Source of the DNA: Pseudomonas cichorii
GTDB taxonomy: Bacteria; Pseudomonadota; Gammaproteobacteria; Pseudomonadales; Pseudomonadaceae
NCBI RefSeq assembly: GCF_015471405.1
Contig: NZ_BLVZ01000001.1
Span: 1-64,000 of the forward strand
Direction: 5' to 3'
Length of the DNA: 64,000 nucleotides
In this document: piece by piece, positions 52,670-61,710 of the stretch
Layout of the letters: every line of letters begins with the position of its first letter
Position numbering within the stretch: the stretch's first letter is position 1
Notes under the pieces: generated by a model
What the model was told of the DNA's origin: nothing
Databases searched by the model: none
What the model saw: the letters and a program-made list of their open reading frames with translations, nothing else
Position numbers and translations under genes: made by a program

Positions 52670-54729
52670 TGTTTTTCTTCCGTCAGCAATACTTTGCGGC
52701 AGCCGCAATCTTCGAGCAGGCAATTCAATGGCGTACCGCCTTTGGGTTTCTGACATAACTCGACGATGGGAGCGGGGCCTCTCAGATTTTGCATCAACAG
52801 TTGTCCGGGTCTTTCCGTCGCCGCCTGCTGTAACAGGCCAGGCAGCAATGGCATTGAACTTGTCCCGATGCCCGGAGAGCCGCCCTCATTGGTCCTGACC
52901 AATGGCCCGTTCATCATCACGCCACTGTGATCGATCTTGATAAAGCTGCCGCCGACCTTGAGGGTCAGCTCCATCCCGGCGTCGATCACCAGCTTGTCGC
53001 CGGACTTGATGTGGATTTCCTTTCCGGCTTCTACGAGCTGCGCCACTCCCACCTTGATGTGCTGAACCTGAGCGATGCTCAAATGATCGTTCGCCCTGAT
53101 TTCCACCTTGCGGTCGGCGTTGACGGTGCGGTGTTCCTCGGCCTTGAATTCGCTGTAGCTATTGGCCTCGACCCGGTCGTGACGCTCATGGCCGACATGT
53201 ATCTTCTGGTCGTGGCCGATGCTCTGGTCCCAGTTGCGCTGGGCGTGGATGAAGATCTGTTCCTGATCCTTGCGGTCCTCGATGCGCAGCTCGTTAGAGC
53301 CACCGCCACCGGGGCTGCTCAACGTCTTGAAGACGCTGCGGGTGCGGTGTTCTGGCAGGCTGTAGGGCGGGGTGTTTTCGGCGTGGTAGAGGCAGCCGGT
53401 GACCAGTGGTTGATCGGGATCGCCTTCCAGAAAAGTCACCAGCACTTCCATGCCGACCCGTGGCAAGACGACAGCACCATAGCGATTGCCCGTCCAACCG
53501 GACGACACCCGCAGCCAGCAACTGCTTTTGGCATCCTGCTGGCCTTCGCGGTCCCAGTGAAACTGCACCTTGATCCGGCCATGTTTGTCGCAATGGATTT
53601 CCTGGCCCCGAGGCCCGGTGACCATGGCGGTCTGGCTGCCCTGAATGCGTGGTTTGGGATGGCGCAGAGGCGGGCGATAGAAAGCGTCCCACGGCGTACC
53701 GCGAAAGGTATTGCGATAGCCCTGCCAGTCAGAAGGGCGAGCGGACTCTTCCAGCACCTGCGGTTGGCGGCCTTCGTGACGAACCTCGGTCAGCAGCCAG
53801 AGCTGGTTCCAGCTTTTCTGCGGGTGACTGGCCAGCTCCAGAAAGTGGCCGCTGACCAGTCGTGGCTGATCGCTATGGCCTTCGGCGAGGCGGTAATCAT
53901 GGCGGTGGCGTTCCAGTGCCCGTCGGGCCAGAAGATTGCCACGCTCACGGTTGGTGAAACGGCCGGGGTAATCGTAGTCCTCAAGGTCGGGCAGGGTTTT
54001 GTTCTGGACTTCGCTTTCAAGGGGAACCAGCGGTTTCTGAAAGTCATAATCCCGCCGCGTGGTGCGAGAGGTACGAGTTTCAAGACGCACATTGAAGCGC
54101 TTGACCACCGGCTCATCGGGGACCATCCCGCTGTCCTGTCGATAGGTCAGCGGCTTTAGCCTGGGGAAGACCGTCTGGTCATCGCCGAATACCAGCCGGT
54201 GCATGGCCCTGCTGTGCTGGAAGTGATAGTGCAGGCCTTCTTCTTCACAGAGTCGCTGAATGAAATGCAGGTCCGATTCGTCGTACTGCACGCAGTACTC
54301 GCGTTTCGGGTACGGCAGACCGAGCTGGAAGTGATAGCGGTCGGCCAGGATGCCGTGCTCTTGCAGGATCCGGGCAATGATGTCCGGCACCGACTGTTGC
54401 TGGAAGATGCGTTGATTGATGCGATGGCCCAGGTAGGCGAGGTGCGGTCGCAGGGTCATGGCGTAGTGTGTCAGGCGTTTGCGTGAATCGCCTTGAGCGA
54501 TACGGTCGATCAAGCCATGCACGCCAGCGTCGTCGGGGCCGAACTGCAGAAAGGCAGAGCGATTGAGCAGGCTGTCCAGATCCAGCGCCGGGTTTTCGCT
54601 GACCAGTTCCAGCTCAAAGACAAAGGGCTGGTTGATGGCCTCCGTGCCGGTAAAGGCCAGCACCTGAAAGTCGTGTCTGACGTCCTCCAGATGCAGGCTG
54701 AAATGTGTTTGATGGGTGGGTGCGGACAT
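52666..54729 (-). CDS. vgrG: T6SS spike protein VgrG with cysteine-rich C-terminal extension
   Basis: This encodes 687 residues from ATG 54729; a GTG three bases earlier is an alternative. The gp27-like part (residues 1-370) has FELELVSENPALDLDSLL and YDESDLHFIQRLCEEEGLHYHF. The gp5 OB fold follows with HGRIKVQFHWDREG and SSGWTGNRYG, then the beta-helical needle (about 520-610). After the needle, about 85 residues form an extension ending in CLLEDCGCRKVLL, with four cysteines close together. This extension may bind the effector-adaptor complex or a PAAR tip. No PAAR gene lies in this operon. Confidence 0.9.
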   Translation of the reverse strand: MSAPTHQTHFSLHLEDVRHDFQVLAFTGTEAINQPFVFELELVSENPALDLDSLLNRSAFLQFGPDDAGVHGLIDRIAQGDSRKRLTHYAMTLRPHLAYLGHRINQRIFQQQSVPDIIARILQEHGILADRYHFQLGLPYPKREYCVQYDESDLHFIQRLCEEEGLHYHFQHSRAMHRLVFGDDQTVFPRLKPLTYRQDSGMVPDEPVVKRFNVRLETRTSRTTRRDYDFQKPLVPLESEVQNKTLPDLEDYDYPGRFTNRERGNLLARRALERHRHDYRLAEGHSDQPRLVSGHFLELASHPQKSWNQLWLLTEVRHEGRQPQVLEESARPSDWQGYRNTFRGTPWDAFYRPPLRHPKPRIQGSQTAMVTGPRGQEIHCDKHGRIKVQFHWDREGQQDAKSSCWLRVSSGWTGNRYGAVVLPRVGMEVLVTFLEGDPDQPLVTGCLYHAENTPPYSLPEHRTRSVFKTLSSPGGGGSNELRIEDRKDQEQIFIHAQRNWDQSIGHDQKIHVGHERHDRVEANSYSEFKAEEHRTVNADRKVEIRANDHLSIAQVQHIKVGVAQLVEAGKEIHIKSGDKLVIDAGMELTLKVGGSFIKIDHSGVMMNGPLVRTNEGGSPGIGTSSMPLLPGLLQQAATERPGQLLMQNLRGPAPIVELCQKPKGGTPLNCLLEDCGCRKVLLTEEKQ

Positions 54730-54808
54730 CACGTATTACTCCATGCCTGAATGAGTGACAACTTGAGCCCTATCGATTCTGTTGAACCGACAGGGCTGTT
54801 ATTCAGAC

Positions 54809-55324
54809 TCAGGCTTTGACAGGGGCGCGCCAGTCGTCAGAGCCCAGGCTATGGGCCGATATATGAGTCCAGGTTATCTTGCGATAGGTAAAATGGACGT
54901 CTTGCAAGTGGGTGAAATGCTTGCTGGCTGGATCCTGGCAGTTATGCATGTAGTCTTTGATTTCAACGATGATTGCGTCTTCCAGCGTGGTGACGTAATA
55001 GTTCTCCTGTATGCCGTCATTAATGCGGTACCAGTGGATTTCGACTTTGGACAGGGTTTCGCCGGCGCTAAGAGCTGCATGCAACAGAGGGGAAGATCTG
55101 TCGAAAACCTTGGTGATGCATAGGGGCTTATGCACGCGCTGACCGGTAGGTTGACCTGACTGCGGATCACTGGGAACAGTAACCACATGACTAATGGCCT
55201 GGACCATGATTTCATGTTCATGATTCTCCTGATAGATATTCCCGACTGATTCGGAAGTAGAGGCATCTTTAGTAATCAGGCCTTGGCCGGTGCCTGTGAT
55301 GGTCATGTAGGCGGGGATAGCCAT
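54809..55324 (-). CDS. hcp: T6SS tube protein Hcp
   Basis: This encodes 171 residues from ATG 55324, with AGGAG eight bases upstream; the open frame further upstream is not family-like. Hcp features include MAIPAYMTITGTGQGLI, the loop HEHEIMVQAISHVV, the extended loop GQRVHKPLCITKVFD and the C-terminal FTYRKITWTH. Hexameric rings stack as the inner tube and carry small effectors. It heads a minus-strand operon with vgrG, 79 bases further on, and is divergent from tssA. A sigma-54-like promoter lies upstream. Confidence 0.92.
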   Translation of the reverse strand: MAIPAYMTITGTGQGLITKDASTSESVGNIYQENHEHEIMVQAISHVVTVPSDPQSGQPTGQRVHKPLCITKVFDRSSPLLHAALSAGETLSKVEIHWYRINDGIQENYYVTTLEDAIIVEIKDYMHNCQDPASKHFTHLQDVHFTYRKITWTHISAHSLGSDDWRAPVKA

Positions 55325-55393
55325 TGATACTCTCCTTGCAAAAAAAAATAAGCGTCCAGCGGCATATTTCGCCAGTGGTACAGCCTGTCTAAT

Positions 55394-55409
55394 ACCAAGA
55401 AGTGTGCCA
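55394..55409 (-). promoter_or_regulatory. Candidate sigma-54 promoter for hcp
   Basis: Read on the minus strand the site is TGGCACACTTCTTGGT: a perfect TGGCAC -24 and TTGGT in the -12 place, with the correct spacing of 10 bases between the GG and the -12 dinucleotide. The final GC of the usual TTGCW is GG here, a weakness. It would start transcription about 57 bases before the hcp ATG. Confidence 0.5.
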
Positions 55410-55482
55410 GTTTTATTTTTCCTTTTTGGAACATGGAGTTGGCATTTTGCTAGTTTTAAAACAGGCGATTTCAACGGGAAAA

Positions 55483-55605
55483 TTGCGCAAAAAAATGCGC
55501 ACTTGCGCAAGTTCTTGCATATGTGTTTTTCAAGCCTTGTTTCATGAGTGGTGTGGAATGTTATTCACAGCTATATCCACAATGTATTGCGCAAAAACTT
55601 GCGCA
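55483..55605. promoter_or_regulatory. Repeated TTGCGCA elements, enhancer-like
   Basis: A 19-base unit occurs twice on the plus strand: TTGCGCAAAAAAATGCGCA at 55483 and TTGCGCAAAAACTTGCGCA at 55587. Each holds two TGCGCA cores 12 bases apart, and a further TTGCGCAA palindrome lies at 55503-55510. They lie upstream of both divergent candidate sigma-54 promoters, the position of activator sites for an enhancer-binding protein such as an Sfa2 homologue. Confidence 0.55.
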
Positions 55606-55608
55606 TGA

Positions 55609-55624
55609 TGGCATTTTTGTCGCA
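55609..55624 (+). promoter_or_regulatory. Candidate sigma-54 promoter for the tss operon
   Basis: TGGCATTTTTGTCGCA has GG and GC separated by exactly 10 bases and TGGCA at -24; TCGCA stands for the usual TTGCA at -12. It would give a leader of about 230 bases before tssA, which is long. Nothing else in 55325-55861 reads as a gene. Confidence 0.4.
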
Positions 55625-55861
55625 TTGATTTGCAGGGGTTGATTTGGTGTTTCGGCTATCTGTTGGCCGCGGTCATGAATTTTCAAGGGGGATTGTAAAA
55701 TTTTTACCGACAGCGCTGTAGGAAAGGTCCGAAAGTCTGCGGTGTGAGCTTTTTCTGCTTGTTAAAGAATTTTTTCATGGTTAGTGTCCGCATCGTGAGT
55801 TTCGCAAAGCGTCTTTCTGATCTGCGTGTTAATTGCCTGACTGGTCGGGCAAGGTTGAGTG

Positions 55862-57409
55862 ATGACTTACTTGGATAAGCTTTCCATTCATTGCCTTGAA
55901 CTTGTCGAACAACCTGTTTCCCAGATGTCCCATGAAGGTGAAGATATTCGTTTTTCAAACGAATTCGAGGCTCTGGAAGCGGAAGTTGGCAAGGCGTACT
56001 CATTGCAGGGGAATGTACAGGTCGATTGGCTTAAAGTGCGTGAGGGCAGTGAATATATCTTGCGTGGATGCTCCAGGGATTTGCGTGTTACGGTCTGGTT
56101 GACGTGGGCCTTGTATCAATGTGAATCATTTTCCGGGTTGTTGGCAGGAGTAAGTTTGCTTCACTATTTATGCAGTCATCACTGGCCAGTGCTTCATCCT
56201 CGAAAGTTGCGAACTCGAACGGCAGCGTTGAATTGGCTGGTCCCCCGGCTCGAACAGGCGCTTGCCGAAGATGTATCTGTGACAACGCAGTTAGCGTTGT
56301 TTCAAAAGCTGGTTGAAATACTTGAAGCTCTGGATAACGTGCTGACGAGTCGTCTGGGTGATGAGGCGCCGCTGCTTTTGCCAGTTCGTCGCCGGCTTGC
56401 AGGCATGGTACAGCGTGCGACCGAAAGTAAGCCTGATACAGAAAGTCTTGTTGCCCAGGTAAAGCAGGTGGCTGCCAGGGTTTTTAAAAATGAGGCAGTC
56501 ATTGAAAACGAAAAAGATGCTCATAAAGCATTGAAAGATCAGCAGGAAAGTGCGCGGTTATTATGCGCCTGGTGGTTACGCCAGAAAGCTACTGATGTAC
56601 GTGCTTTACGCCTGAGCCGCACGGTGTTGTGGTTGTCTACAGACAGAATGCCCGAATGCAATGTCAGGCAGATAACCACGTTACACGGCATTTCAGAGGA
56701 TACAGTGAAAGGCTACGCAGAGCGTTTTCAGCAGGGACACTATGCGGATCTGGTGGTTGATATTGAAGCCAGTCTTGCCAAGTCACCTTTCTGGTTTGAT
56801 GGGCAGCGTCTGGTATGGGAGTGCTTGCGTGCATTGAAATCCGAGGTGGCTATGCGGGAGGTGGAGGTTCTCTTTGCCTTGTTCCTGCAGCGGCTTCCAG
56901 GCATTTCTGATCTGAAGTTCCATGATGGATCGCCTTTCGCCGATGATGATACGCGAGGCTGGATCAGTGAGCAGGTAATGCCCCATGTCCAGGTTGCGAG
57001 CCCCGCTGATACCAGTGAAAAAAGTGCTGCTCAACCTGAGTGGGAACAGGTGTTACAGGAGGCGCTGGAAGTTTCGCGAAAAGAAGGGCTCAAGACGGCC
57101 GTTCAGATGCTTAAACAAAAATTGCAGATTGCTCAGAGTCAGCGGGATCGATTTTATTGGCAGTTCGCCTTGGCACAACTTTGTTACACCGCAAGGAAAT
57201 ATGAACTTGCCAAAAGCCAGCTGGAAATACTGGATCAGTATTTACAGGCGTCAGGGTTTCATACATGGGAGCCCGAGCTTTCCTTGAAAGTGCTGCACAC
57301 ATTGAATAGCTGCTATGAAAGCTTGCCGCAAAGCAATGTGGTAAGGGAACGCAAGGATGAAATATACCGCAGGCTTTGTCACCTCGATCTTGAGGTGCTA
57401 CTTGAGTAA
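55862..57409 (+). CDS. tssA: T6SS cap/assembly protein TssA
   Basis: This encodes 515 residues from ATG 55862, with AAGG upstream; a GTG three bases earlier is an alternative. The ImpA-type N-terminal domain covers about residues 1-110 (DWLKVREGSEYILRGCSRDL, then LLAGVSLLHYLCSHHWPVLHP), the hallmark HWPxLHP being intact. Long helical middle and C-terminal regions follow. TssA primes baseplate and tail assembly and can stay at the distal end of the growing sheath. It is the first gene of the plus-strand cluster, 33 bases before tssB. Confidence 0.88.
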   Translation: MTYLDKLSIHCLELVEQPVSQMSHEGEDIRFSNEFEALEAEVGKAYSLQGNVQVDWLKVREGSEYILRGCSRDLRVTVWLTWALYQCESFSGLLAGVSLLHYLCSHHWPVLHPRKLRTRTAALNWLVPRLEQALAEDVSVTTQLALFQKLVEILEALDNVLTSRLGDEAPLLLPVRRRLAGMVQRATESKPDTESLVAQVKQVAARVFKNEAVIENEKDAHKALKDQQESARLLCAWWLRQKATDVRALRLSRTVLWLSTDRMPECNVRQITTLHGISEDTVKGYAERFQQGHYADLVVDIEASLAKSPFWFDGQRLVWECLRALKSEVAMREVEVLFALFLQRLPGISDLKFHDGSPFADDDTRGWISEQVMPHVQVASPADTSEKSAAQPEWEQVLQEALEVSRKEGLKTAVQMLKQKLQIAQSQRDRFYWQFALAQLCYTARKYELAKSQLEILDQYLQASGFHTWEPELSLKVLHTLNSCYESLPQSNVVRERKDEIYRRLCHLDLEVLLE

Positions 57410-57442
57410 GCCTTGAAGGCTGGAACGCTAAAGGGGAAACAT

Positions 57443-57949
57443 ATGGCAAAAGAAGGTTCTGTCGCGCCTAAAGAACGGATAAACGTCACCTTCAAACCTG
57501 CGATTGGAGGTGCAAAGGAAGAAGTTGAGCTTCCATTCAAACTTCTGGTGGTGGGTGATTTTACGCAACGTGCCGATGAGCGGAAGCTTGAGGATCGAAA
57601 ATCAATAAGCATCGATAAAAACAGTTTTGACGCTGTACTGGAAAAGCAGGAATTGACACTTGCGTTGAGTGTGCCAAACCGCCTTCAAGCGTCTGATGGC
57701 AGTGAAGAGTTGGGCATCAATGTCCGGGTTCGCTCAATCAAGGATTTCAATCCGGCCAGCCTGGTAGAACAGGTCCCCGAGCTGAAAAAACTTATGGAAT
57801 TGCGGGATGCCCTTATGGCGCTCAAGGGGCCTCTTGGGAATGCACCTGCTTTTCGCAAGGCCATTGAAAGTGTGCTTGCCGATGATGAGTCTCGCAACCG
57901 TGTACTGGGTGAGTTGGGATTGGATAGTGCTGCATCGGAAAGCGCCTGA
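57443..57949 (+). CDS. tssB: T6SS contractile sheath small subunit TssB
   Basis: This encodes 168 residues from ATG 57443 (AAAGGGGAAACAT upstream). Family motifs are SVAPKERINVTFKPA at the start, ELPFKLLVVGDFTQR and NVRVRSIKDFNPASLVEQVPEL. With TssC it builds the contractile sheath around the Hcp tube in the cytosol. Full length. The next gene follows 26 bases later, and the order tssA-tssB-tssC matches HSI-II type clusters. Confidence 0.94.
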   Translation: MAKEGSVAPKERINVTFKPAIGGAKEEVELPFKLLVVGDFTQRADERKLEDRKSISIDKNSFDAVLEKQELTLALSVPNRLQASDGSEELGINVRVRSIKDFNPASLVEQVPELKKLMELRDALMALKGPLGNAPAFRKAIESVLADDESRNRVLGELGLDSAASESA

Positions 57950-57975
57950 GTTATAAGCATAAGGAAATCAATCTA

Positions 57976-59451
57976 ATGAGTGCTAAAGCGCTACAGTCAG
58001 AAAATGACAACGCTGTAGAGTATGGGGTTCTTGACCGGATCATCGCCGAAACAAGACTGACGCCCGGCGACGAGGCTTATGATATTGCCAAACGTGGAGT
58101 AGCTGCTTTCATTGAAGAGTTGCTGAAGCCACATAACAGCAAGGAGCCCGTAAAAAAGGCATTGGTTGATCGAATGATCGCCGAGATCGATACCCGGCTT
58201 GGTCAGCAGATGGATGAAATCCTGCACCACAAAGACTTTCAGGCACTGGAAGCTTCATGGCGTGGTCTTCAATTGCTGGTTGAACGCACTGATTTTCGTG
58301 AAAATATAAAAATCGAAATATTGAACGTATCCCGGCAAGATTTGCTGGATGATTTTGAAGACTCGCCAGAAGTCATGCAGTCAGGCCTTTATAAGCATGT
58401 CTATACCGCCGAATATGGCCAGTTCGGTGGTAACCCGGTTGGGGCGATCATCGCCAATTATTTCTTTTCGCCAAGTTCGCCTGACGTGAAAACCCTGCAG
58501 TATGTATCGAGTGTTGCCTGCATGGCTCATGCACCATTCATCGCTGCTGCCGGTCCCGGTTTTTTTGGTCTTGAGCAATTTACAGGCTTGCCTGACCTGA
58601 AGGATCTGAAAGATCACTTCGATGGCCCGCAATTCGTCAAATGGCAAAGTTTTCGTCAACAGGAAGACGCTCGCTACTGCGCCTTGACGGTGCCGCGTTT
58701 CCTGCTGCGCAATCCCTATGATCCGCAAGAGAACCCGGTGAAAACGTTTATCTACAGAGAAAACGTTTCCGGTAGCCATGAACATTACTTGTGGGGAAAT
58801 ACGGCCTATGCATTTGCCACTCGCTTGACCGACAGCTTTGCCAGGTTTCGCTGGTGTCCGAACATTATCGGCCCTCAGAGTGGCGGTGCCGTTGAGGGGC
58901 TGCCGCTGCACCACTTCCAGAGCATGGGTGAGATCGAAACCAAAATACCCACCGAGGTGCTGGTATCCGATCGCCGTGAGTATGAACTTGCCGAAGAGGG
59001 ATTCATTGCCCTGACCATGCGCAAGGGAAGTGATAACGCAGCTTTTTTCTCCGCCAGTTCCGTGCAGAAACCCAGGTTCTTCGGCATCAGTGCCGAGGGA
59101 AAGACGGCCGAGCTGAACTACAAGCTGGGCACTCAGCTTCCTTACATGATGATTGTCAACCGACTGGCGCATTACCTCAAAGTGCTGCAGCGTGAGCAGC
59201 TCGGGTCCTGGAAGGAGCGTACCGATCTTGAGCTTGAGCTGAACAAGTGGATTGGCCAGTACGTGGCGGATCAGGAAAACCCAAGTGCCGATGTCCGTGG
59301 CAAACGTCCATTGCGTGCTGCGCAGATTATTGTCAGCAACGTTGAGGGCGAACCAGGTTGGTACCGGGTCAGCCTGAACGTGCGGCCTCACTTCAAATAC
59401 ATGGGAGCGGATTTTACGCTTTCCCTGGTCGGCAAGCTGGACAAGGAATAA
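57976..59451 (+). CDS. tssC: T6SS contractile sheath large subunit TssC
   Basis: This encodes 491 residues. Motifs include GLQLLVERTDFRENIKIEIL, GNPVGAIIANYFFSPSSPD, FASLRWCPN-like FARFRWCPNIIGPQSGGAVE and the C-terminal FTLSLVGKLDKE. It forms the outer layers of the sheath with TssB and contacts the baseplate. Intact, with the usual family length. A 9-codon frame starts 5 bases after its stop and leads into tssE. Confidence 0.95.
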   Translation: MSAKALQSENDNAVEYGVLDRIIAETRLTPGDEAYDIAKRGVAAFIEELLKPHNSKEPVKKALVDRMIAEIDTRLGQQMDEILHHKDFQALEASWRGLQLLVERTDFRENIKIEILNVSRQDLLDDFEDSPEVMQSGLYKHVYTAEYGQFGGNPVGAIIANYFFSPSSPDVKTLQYVSSVACMAHAPFIAAAGPGFFGLEQFTGLPDLKDLKDHFDGPQFVKWQSFRQQEDARYCALTVPRFLLRNPYDPQENPVKTFIYRENVSGSHEHYLWGNTAYAFATRLTDSFARFRWCPNIIGPQSGGAVEGLPLHHFQSMGEIETKIPTEVLVSDRREYELAEEGFIALTMRKGSDNAAFFSASSVQKPRFFGISAEGKTAELNYKLGTQLPYMMIVNRLAHYLKVLQREQLGSWKERTDLELELNKWIGQYVADQENPSADVRGKRPLRAAQIIVSNVEGEPGWYRVSLNVRPHFKYMGADFTLSLVGKLDKE

Positions 59452-59455
59452 CGGG

Positions 59456-59482
59456 ATGAAAGTCGCAGGCGCTCTGAAATGA
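59456..59482 (+). CDS. Eight-residue leader frame overlapping tssE
   Basis: ATG 59456 is preceded at 8 bases by AAGGA, a better site than tssE has, and encodes MKVAGALK before TGA. The stop overlaps the tssE ATG as ATGA. It probably feeds ribosomes into tssE by termination-reinitiation; a stable peptide product is unlikely. Confidence 0.4.
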   Translation: MKVAGALK

Positions 59483-59886
59483 GTCCTTACGGTAGTCTTT
59501 TCGAGCGTCTGGGGGGTGAGAGCAGGGGCCGCAATGGTATGAGCCGTGAAGAGTGTGTCATTGCTTCGGTGGCTGCTCATCTTGCGAAAATGCTTAGTAC
59601 CCGAGCGGGTAGCGTACAGACACTGCCCGATTATGGGCTGCCGGATTTGAATGATATGAGCATGAGTCTGCATGACATCCTTGTCTCCTCTCGTTCAACT
59701 ATCGAGGCTTTCATCAGAATGTGTGAGCCTCGTTTATCTGGTGTATGTATCGCGCCCTTGCCACACGGAGATGACAAGTTGAAGTTGCGATTTTCCATTG
59801 AGGGCTTCCTGACGGTGGACGGTATAAAGCGTGCCGTAAATTTTGTAGCAAGCCTGGATGGTTGTGGAAAAGTAAATATCAATTAA
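59479..59886 (+). CDS. tssE: T6SS baseplate protein TssE (gp25-like)
   Basis: This encodes 135 residues from ATG 59479. It is the gp25-like wedge protein: SLFERLGG near the N-terminus, SVQTLPDYGLPDLNDMS in the middle (the conserved PxYGxPDL) and RFSIEGFL towards the end. TssE links baseplate and sheath. The start has no clear ribosome-binding site of its own, and translation probably depends on the overlapping leader frame. Intact length for the family. Confidence 0.9.
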   Translation: MSPYGSLFERLGGESRGRNGMSREECVIASVAAHLAKMLSTRAGSVQTLPDYGLPDLNDMSMSLHDILVSSRSTIEAFIRMCEPRLSGVCIAPLPHGDDKLKLRFSIEGFLTVDGIKRAVNFVASLDGCGKVNIN

Positions 59887-59919
59887 GTGTCAATCAGTCC
59901 CTGAACAGGTGGGTAACGC

Positions 59920-61710
59920 TTGTCTTTTAATAACTATTATCAAAGTGAGTTGACGGCGTTGCGTCAATTAGGGCGTCGCTTTGCCGAGCGTAATCCCTCA
60001 CTGGCCCCTTTTTTAGGGCAGGCCGGGCGTGATCCGGATGTCGAGCGGTTACTGGAGGGCTTTGCATTCCTGACAGGACGCCTGCGGCAAAAACTCGATG
60101 ATGAGTTACCTGAACTGACTCACTCCCTTGTGCAGTTGTTATGGCCGAATTACATGCGCCCGTTTCCGGCTGTCAGCATGTTGCAGTTCGAGCCGCTTGA
60201 ATATTCAGGAACGGGAGTGATCGTTGCCCGTGGGACTCCTGTAGAAAGCATACCTGTCGAGGATTCTGTCTGTCGTTTCAGCACCTGCTACCAGACGGAA
60301 GTTCTGCCGTTAAGACTGAGCGCATTGAGTTGCTCGGAAAATGGCAGCGGTGTATTACTTGGCCTGCGTCTTGAGATGAACGGTGATGGAGCGATTGATT
60401 CTCTGCAATTGAATCGCTTGCGTCTGCATCTTGCCGGAGAACCACACGTCAGCGAGATGTTGTACCTGGGCCTGATGCGTAACCTTGAAAGGGTCAGCGT
60501 GACTCCTTTGGATGCAGAGGGTAATCCTTTGACGACAGGAGCTGCCGGGGAGAAAGTGTCGTTCAATATCCCTGTCGACAAAGTGCAACCTGTGGGGTTC
60601 GCCGAGGAAGAGGCACTGATTCCCTATCCCTTGAATACGTTTCGTGGTTATCGTTATCTGCAAGAGTATTTCATATTTAAAGAGAAGTTTTTATTCGTCG
60701 ATGTGCTGGGGCTTGAGGTTGTCAACACGCTGGCACAGGAGCTCATTGAAAAGGTGAGAGGCGTTGAGTTGTCATTTGATATTGCAAAAAATGATATTCA
60801 GCGTTTACGACCCACTCTTCACAATATCAAGCTGTATTGCACTCCTGTCGTGAATCTGTTCAAGCAGGATGCCGTGCCCATTCGTCTTGAAGGAACCCGG
60901 GATGAATATCTTTTGATGCCGGGCGGTCATGGTTCAGAAAAATGCGGGATCTTTTCGGTCGATAAGGTGACGGGCTGGCAGCCGGGAGGTCTTGGGTATC
61001 AGGAGTTTGTGCTGTTCGAGTCATTCGAGCACGATTCCAGTTTTGATGTGCAGCAGCCCAAGCCTTATTACAGCATTCGTCAGCATCCTTCGCCTTTGCA
61101 TGATGGTCTGGATACGTATTTGAGTTTTGATGGTCGCCAGACTGAGCGACATGAAACAGTCGCTGTAGAGTTGACGTGTACCCATCAGGGTCTTCCCTTT
61201 CACATACCGATGGGGGGCATTTGCAGGCCTTGTGAAGATACGCCTGACTTTTTGAGGTTCAAGAACATTACACCGGCCACTCGCTGCTTTGCGCCACCTC
61301 TGCATAGAGAGTTTCTGTGGCGAGTGATAAGTAACATGTCCTTGAACTATCTGTCATTGAACAATGTATCGGCACTGAGAAACATTCTGGAAACGTATGA
61401 CTTTCCACGCCATTACGATCAGCAGGCGGAAAAGGTCAGCAAGCTGCTTTTGAGCGCGCTCAAGTCTATCCGTCATGAACCGGTCGACCATTTATATCGA
61501 GGCCTTCCTGTTCGTGGATTGAAAACCGAGTTGTTGATCGATACACAAGGGTGTGCCGGTGAAGGAGGCTTGTTTGTCTTTGCCTCGGTACTTAATGAGT
61601 TTTTTGCTCTTTATGCCAGTCTCAACTCTTTTCACGAGTTGCATGTCAAGAGCACCCAGGGAGAGGTATACGAATGGACGCCGCGCATGGGACTTCAGTC
61701 GTTGATCTGA
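59920..61710 (+). CDS. tssF: T6SS baseplate protein TssF
   Basis: This encodes 596 residues starting at a TTG (59920), preceded by CAGGTGGG; no in-frame ATG lies close and homologues begin at MSFNNYY, so the rare start is chosen. Landmarks are FNNYYQSELTALRQLGRRFA, LEGFAFLTGRLRQKLDDELP and SLVQLLWPNYMRPFPAVSML. It is a baseplate wedge component with TssG, TssE and TssK. The end overlaps tssG by 37 bases. Confidence 0.93.
   Translation: MSFNNYYQSELTALRQLGRRFAERNPSLAPFLGQAGRDPDVERLLEGFAFLTGRLRQKLDDELPELTHSLVQLLWPNYMRPFPAVSMLQFEPLEYSGTGVIVARGTPVESIPVEDSVCRFSTCYQTEVLPLRLSALSCSENGSGVLLGLRLEMNGDGAIDSLQLNRLRLHLAGEPHVSEMLYLGLMRNLERVSVTPLDAEGNPLTTGAAGEKVSFNIPVDKVQPVGFAEEEALIPYPLNTFRGYRYLQEYFIFKEKFLFVDVLGLEVVNTLAQELIEKVRGVELSFDIAKNDIQRLRPTLHNIKLYCTPVVNLFKQDAVPIRLEGTRDEYLLMPGGHGSEKCGIFSVDKVTGWQPGGLGYQEFVLFESFEHDSSFDVQQPKPYYSIRQHPSPLHDGLDTYLSFDGRQTERHETVAVELTCTHQGLPFHIPMGGICRPCEDTPDFLRFKNITPATRCFAPPLHREFLWRVISNMSLNYLSLNNVSALRNILETYDFPRHYDQQAEKVSKLLLSALKSIRHEPVDHLYRGLPVRGLKTELLIDTQGCAGEGGLFVFASVLNEFFALYASLNSFHELHVKSTQGEVYEWTPRMGLQSLI

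Noticed and set aside
52927..54159. 410-codon plus-strand frame opposite vgrG
   Set aside because: It lies fully within vgrG, with no promoter, ribosome-binding site or recognisable domain.
58381..59673. 430-codon minus-strand frame opposite tssC and tssE
   Set aside because: Shadow of conserved T6SS genes; it crosses two real genes and has no own signals.
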